Source: Pseudobdellovibrio exovorus JSS
GTDB lineage: Bacteria > Bdellovibrionota > Bdellovibrionia > Bdellovibrionales > Bdellovibrionaceae
Length of the DNA stretch: 64,000 nucleotides
NCBI RefSeq assembly: GCF_000348725.1
Contig: NC_020813.1
Span: 1,526,248-1,590,247 of the forward strand
Reading direction: 5' to 3'
In this document: in pieces, positions 63,887 through 64,000 of the stretch
How the letters are laid out: each line of letters starts with the position of its first letter
Position numbering within the stretch: the stretch's first letter is position 1
The notes under the pieces: model-generated
What the model was told of the DNA's origin: nothing
What the model saw: the letters and a program-made list of their open reading frames with translations, nothing else
Databases searched by the model: none
Translations under genes and position numbers: made by a program

Positions 63887-64000
63887 AGCCCTCTGTCTTA
63901 GCAAATAGCTTGTTTTATGTCACAGATTGTTTTACCTGTGTTATAATTACACTCACTTCACATGGCTACGCTATTATTTTATTTATAGTGAGTCCACAGA

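Overview
The window is chromosomal DNA with about 60 tightly packed protein genes, one tRNA gene and one single-gene insertion sequence. It looks like a Bdellovibrionota (Bdellovibrio / Pseudobdellovibrio-type predatory) bacterium. Signs of this are an alternative complex III operon, a complete gspC-N type II secretion operon, a TIGR02147-type regulator, many lipoproteins with a 'SFQNC'-like lipobox, outer-membrane barrels and several secreted hydrolases. The base composition looks moderately AT-rich, which would fit a B. exovorus-like rather than a B. bacteriovorus-like genome. That species-level guess is weak. No gap longer than about 220 bases lacks a gene or RNA.

Layout. 1-12.1 kb (minus strand): 3'-truncated thrS, then the respiratory block resB-ccsA-actA-actB-actC-actD-actE-actF, i.e. 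system II cytochrome c maturation followed by a whole quinol:cytochrome c oxidoreductase, closed by a terminator. 12.1-16.2 kb: an N-formylglutamate amidohydrolase-like gene divergent from a cobalamin adenosyltransferase, a GNAT-like gene, a roughly 1-kb insertion sequence with 24-bp imperfect terminal inverted repeats, and an unknown gene. 16.3-29.7 kb (plus): gspC-D-E-F-G-H-I-J-K-L-M-N, mostly overlapping or abutting. 29.7-32.1 kb: ssb, a lipoprotein, an outer-membrane barrel and a small cysteine-rich secreted protein. 32.2-41.9 kb: rsh, rpoZ, gmk, yicC, miaA, mutL and an SH3/barrel protein (minus), then small membrane and hypothetical genes and dut. 41.9-52 kb (minus): the conserved translation/RNA operon rimP-nusA-infB-rbfA-truB-rpsO-pnp, followed by an M16 peptidase and dut. 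52-56.6 kb: an acetyltransferase, an exported protein, a repeat-bearing barrel protein, tRNA-Leu(CAA) and a seven-repeat beta-propeller lipoprotein.

56.7-62.4 kb is the most unusual part, a run of exported proteins. It holds a TIGR02147 regulator with a coupled secreted protein, an exported ADP-ribosyltransferase with an R-S-ExE signature, a second member of the cysteine-rich secreted family, a lytic transglycosylase, and a V8-like serine protease two bases upstream of a lipoprotein carrying a NADAR (YbiA-like) domain. The type II secretion operon in the same window could export some of these, but no direct link is visible. The window ends with a RluA-type pseudouridine synthase and rlmE.

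All calls come from reading motifs and translations by eye; no database search was run. Start codons were moved from the longest open frame where a Shine-Dalgarno sequence, the signal peptide or the family length argued for it, and this is noted per gene.
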